Below the pieces are notes generated by a model. That model had not been told where the DNA came from and searched no databases. It worked only from the letters and a program-made list of their open reading frames with translations. Of a stretch of DNA of 46,442 nucleotides, positions 44,666-46,442 are shown in pieces (position 1 is the stretch's first letter; each line of letters begins with the position of its first letter). Where the stretch lies: contig WHSY01000024.1 of NCBI GenBank assembly GCA_009379815.1, positions 8,215 through 54,656 on the forward strand, given 5' to 3'. A program made the translations under genes and the position numbers. Origin of the DNA: Pseudonocardiaceae bacterium. GTDB lineage: Bacteria; Actinomycetota; Actinomycetes; Mycobacteriales; Pseudonocardiaceae.

Positions 44666-45078
44666 CGCGCACCCCCAGCGGTGCGCACCGCGTCGGCGAT
44701 GCGCCCCACGTTGGTGGTGTCGCAGGCCAGCAGCGCCGACCCGAGATCGCAGGGGTGTCCGGCCGCGATCGAGGCCGCGACGGCGAGCACGCCGCGTTCG
44801 GAGTCGGTGTCGCCCACCGGCTCGCCCGGGATCTTGGCATTGAGTAGTGCGACCGTGGCGGCCCAGTCGATGGTGGCCACCGCGGGGCCTTCGTCGTCGT
44901 CGGGCAGCCAGCACACACAGCCGCGCCGGAACGGGCCGCGGGATAGCCAGTGCCGGTGGGCGATCAGCAGCTCGACGGCGGCCATCGCAGGTAGGAAGCC
45001 CGCTGCGTCGCGGCGCAGCGCGGCGGCCAGCTCGGCGATGGTGGTGTCGGTCGGAACGGCATCAGGTGGGGTGGTCAT
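44662..45078 (-). CDS. AICE protein of unknown function
   Basis: 138 residues, soluble and helical, with ELLIAHRHWLSRGPFRRGCVCWLPDDDE followed by a region repeating ALLNAKI and GVLAVAASIA. No recognised domain. ATG 45078 has GGGGGGTG six bases upstream; GTG 45087 overlaps the preceding stop and is an alternative. Its stop overlaps the next gene. Confidence 0.6.
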   Translation of the reverse strand: MTTPPDAVPTDTTIAELAAALRRDAAGFLPAMAAVELLIAHRHWLSRGPFRRGCVCWLPDDDEGPAVATIDWAATVALLNAKIPGEPVGDTDSERGVLAVAASIAAGHPCDLGSALLACDTTNVGRIADAVRTAGGAR

Positions 45079-45083
45079 GGTGG

Positions 45084-45302
45084 TCACCCCCCGAGCCCGT
45101 CGCCGACGCTGGCGAACACGTCCATCACGCCTTGCCCGATGGCGGTGGTGGCGCTTTGTGCGGCGTCGGCCATCGGCGCGCCGAGCTGGGTGCTCATCAG
45201 CACCAGCCCCAGCAGCACCCCGGCGGCCAGCGAGCCGTGATCGAGCTTGTTGCGCAGCAACACCAGCCCCAGCAGCACAACCACCAGCGCTACATTGATC
45301 AT
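45084..45302 (-). CDS. Small two-helix membrane protein of the transfer operon
   Basis: 72 residues. Two hydrophobic helices (about 2-16 and 24-38) around RNKLDHGS, then an Ala-rich amphipathic segment ending DVFASVGDGLGG. In size and topology it resembles small conjugative membrane proteins. ATG 45302 directly abuts the upstream stop (TGA-ATG). Confidence 0.65.
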   Translation of the reverse strand: MINVALVVVLLGLVLLRNKLDHGSLAAGVLLGLVLMSTQLGAPMADAAQSATTAIGQGVMDVFASVGDGLGG

Positions 45303-45683
45303 TCAGGCCACCCGCCCCTCGCCGTCGCCGTCGATGTCGTCGTGGTCGGGGGCGGGGCGGGACTCGTGCACACAGCACCGCCGGCAGTAGCGAAACGCCA
45401 CCCCGCAGCGCCCGCCCGGGCCGGTGCGGTGGGCGGCCACCAGCTGCCCGCAGCGGCACCGTTGCCAGTCGGTGTACTCGTGGCCGTCGCGCTCGCAGGC
45501 CAGCACCGTGTCGCAGTCCGGGCACAGCAGCCGGGCGCCGCTGTCCGACACCTGCCAGCCCTGGATGGCCAGCGCGTCGAGCGCGGCGTCCTCGGACGGG
45601 TAGTGCAGCTCCATGCTCGGGTCGTACGGGCCGTCGCCGCACTGGTCGCAGTGGGCGACCACACAGCTCTGTCGCTGTAGCAT
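45303..45683 (-). CDS. Multi-cysteine zinc-ribbon protein
   Basis: 126 residues with four cysteine pairs: CDQC (12-15), CPDC (54-57), CRC (76-78) and CRRCC (100-104), plus C7, C63 and C93. Probably two zinc-ribbon domains, which suggests nucleic-acid or protein binding. Acidic C-terminus DDIDGDGEG. No family recognised beyond AICE-associated zinc-ribbon proteins. Confidence 0.65.
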   Translation of the reverse strand: MLQRQSCVVAHCDQCGDGPYDPSMELHYPSEDAALDALAIQGWQVSDSGARLLCPDCDTVLACERDGHEYTDWQRCRCGQLVAAHRTGPGGRCGVAFRYCRRCCVHESRPAPDHDDIDGDGEGRVA

Positions 45684-45890
45684 TCAGGTCTCCTTCATCC
45701 GTGCTTGGGTGTTGGACAGTCCGGCCTGGTGGGCGTTCTTGGCGGAAGGACCACCAGGCCGGGCGCTGGAAAACGACGGTGACAGGCCGGTCACGGCGGT
45801 CATCGCCAGCAATCTGGCAATGCAGCACCGCGCGGTGTTCGGCTCGGCGGCGGGCTGCTCGGGGATCTGCTCGCGCAGGTTGTCGTTCAC
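45684..45890 (-). CDS. Short first gene of the transfer operon
   Basis: 68 residues beginning MNDNLREQIPEQPAAEPNTA, with no recognised domain. GTG 45890 has AAGGG upstream, and its stop abuts the next ATG (TGA-ATG), the arrangement used throughout the operon. Its 3' half contains a 12-bp inverted repeat, so part of it may serve RNA structure rather than protein. Confidence 0.5.
   Translation of the reverse strand: MNDNLREQIPEQPAAEPNTARCCIARLLAMTAVTGLSPSFSSARPGGPSAKNAHQAGLSNTQARMKET
45721..45762. repeat. 12-bp inverted repeat
   Basis: CCGGCCTGGTGG (45721-45732) and CCACCAGGCCGG (45751-45762), 18-nt loop, inside the short first gene of the operon. Confidence 0.75.
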
Positions 45891-45982
45891 ATCGCCCTTA
45901 CCGGACTTCCGAAGATCATGAGCACACAGATGGCCGAATTGTGGGTGTGAGCTGCGGGAATGCCGAGATGCCGGCGCGGAGT

Positions 45983-45996
45983 CGTGTTACTACACG
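45983..45996. promoter_or_regulatory. Palindrome upstream of the transfer operon
   Basis: CGTGT-TACT-ACACG. Spacing resembles GntR-type operators known to control AICE transfer genes, but an IS end is also possible because the transposase gene ends 29 bp away. Confidence 0.35.
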
Positions 45997-46001
45997 GATG
46001 G

Positions 46002-46021
46002 CCCCCGCCCGCCCGCGGGGG
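46002..46021 (-). terminator. GC hairpin after the transposase
   Basis: CCCCCGC (46002-46008) and GCGGGGG (46015-46021), six-nt loop, just past the transposase stop. Confidence 0.45.
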
Positions 46022-46024
46022 GGT

Positions 46025-46442
46025 TCAGTGGTTTTCGGCGGGGGTGAAGTCGAAGTACTTGGGCGGTTCGGGTAGGTCAAGGGCGCGCAGGATGGTCTGC
46101 TGGGCGGGCGTGGTCGCGGAGCGTTGGGCGACCTGGCCGGCGCTGGTGGCCAGGGTGACCAGGTGCATCCGGTCGAGCTCGTGGCGGAGGTTGCGCCAGG
46201 TGTCGCCGGTGGCGTTCTCGATCACGCGCAGGAGCAGCAGCGCGAGCCAGCACAGCTGGACGTGGGAGCGGATGCGGTCCTCGCGGTGGTGGAACACCGG
46301 GCGCAGCCCCAACGCGCCCTTGAAGTCGCGCCAGCCGCGCTCGACCTGAAGGAGCTGCTTGTAGGCCGCAGCCAGATCATCGCCGGTCAGGGTGGTGTCG
46401 GAGGTGCGCAGCAGCCACTTGCCGTCCAGGTGCGCCTCTCGC
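46025..46442 (-). CDS. DDE transposase, IS1634/IS4-like, C-terminal part (5' end cut off)
   Basis: 139 residues visible, no start in the window. The C-terminal DDE signature YKQLLQVERGWRDFKGALGL with RPVFHHREDRIRSHVQLCW carries the Glu/Tyr motif of IS4-related transposases. No cysteine-rich or zinc region. It is either an IS inserted in the element or the flank of an IS at its boundary. Confidence 0.85.
   Translation of the reverse strand, partial: REAHLDGKWLLRTSDTTLTGDDLAAAYKQLLQVERGWRDFKGALGLRPVFHHREDRIRSHVQLCWLALLLLRVIENATGDTWRNLRHELDRMHLVTLATSAGQVAQRSATTPAQQTILRALDLPEPPKYFDFTPAENH

Larger units (their letters stand above)
35515..46442. mobile_element. Actinomycete integrative and conjugative element (partial, integrase side)
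   Basis: Begins at the 3' end of tRNA-Pro. Modules from left to right: frameshifted glycosyltransferase cargo, int, xis, repeat region, DUF3987-like replication gene, small proteins, CTAG repeats, FtsK/TraB translocase, DUF2637 spread protein, small unknown genes, transposase fragment. All genes from int to 45890 run on the minus strand. Base composition around int and xis is visibly less GC-rich than the chromosome. No second copy of the tRNA 3' end is seen, so the other end is beyond the window. Confidence 0.85.

Overview
The window is high-GC, densely packed actinobacterial DNA, most likely from Pseudonocardiaceae (Pseudonocardia or a relative). Support comes from a Crp/WhiB/PonA2/MarP gene set, GTG starts, many 4-bp ATGA/GTGA overlaps, a small actinobacterial Tad cluster, and gene order that from memory closely follows Mycobacterium tuberculosis Rv3649 to Rv3683.

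Chromosomal part (1 to about 35514). A truncated K+-independent H+-pyrophosphatase (minus) opens the window, followed by a beta-lactamase-fold serine hydrolase and a DECH-box helicase. The helicase converges on a degenerate prim-pol-like gene and the minus-strand Tad/Flp pilus operon (ssd, tadA, tadB, tadC, pilin, tadE, tadG-like). Next come a HAD phosphatase, a murR-murQ cell-wall recycling pair, a conserved hypothetical, acs, arfB, nhaA with a structured leader, a small membrane protein and an epoxide-hydrolase-like gene. A coupled minus operon nth-tlpA-nudix-marP follows, then crp, a minus operon (DUF4177, ridA, NUDIX, metallo-beta-lactamase fold), two ArsA/Get3-like ATPases, whiB4, ponA2, yqeY, a metallophosphoesterase and tRNA-Pro(CGG). 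Functionally this is a cell-envelope and stress cluster: peptidoglycan synthesis and recycling, periplasmic proteolysis, redox, base-excision repair and pilus assembly. At least nine genes show a TANNNT hexamer 6 to 8 nt before the start codon, the hallmark of leaderless transcription, and this fixes several starts.

Mobile part (35515 to the right edge). Directly after the tRNA-Pro lies the integrase end of an actinomycete integrative and conjugative element (AICE). It holds a frameshifted macrolide-type glycosyltransferase, a tyrosine integrase, an excisionase-like HTH protein, a repeat-rich region resembling an origin or operator, a DUF3987-like replication protein, a small zinc-ribbon membrane protein, a cluster of CTAG-containing inverted repeats, an FtsK/TraB DNA translocase, a DUF2637 (SpdA-like) membrane protein and five small uncharacterised genes. 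The C-terminal part of an IS transposase lies at the right edge. The distal attachment site is outside the window.

No single large unknown system stands out. The least explained parts are the non-coding structures (triple hairpin at 11814-11901, nhaA leader, 21406-21493 hairpin, 34335-34425 repeats, AICE iteron-like and CTAG arrays) and the small-gene half of the AICE transfer operon.
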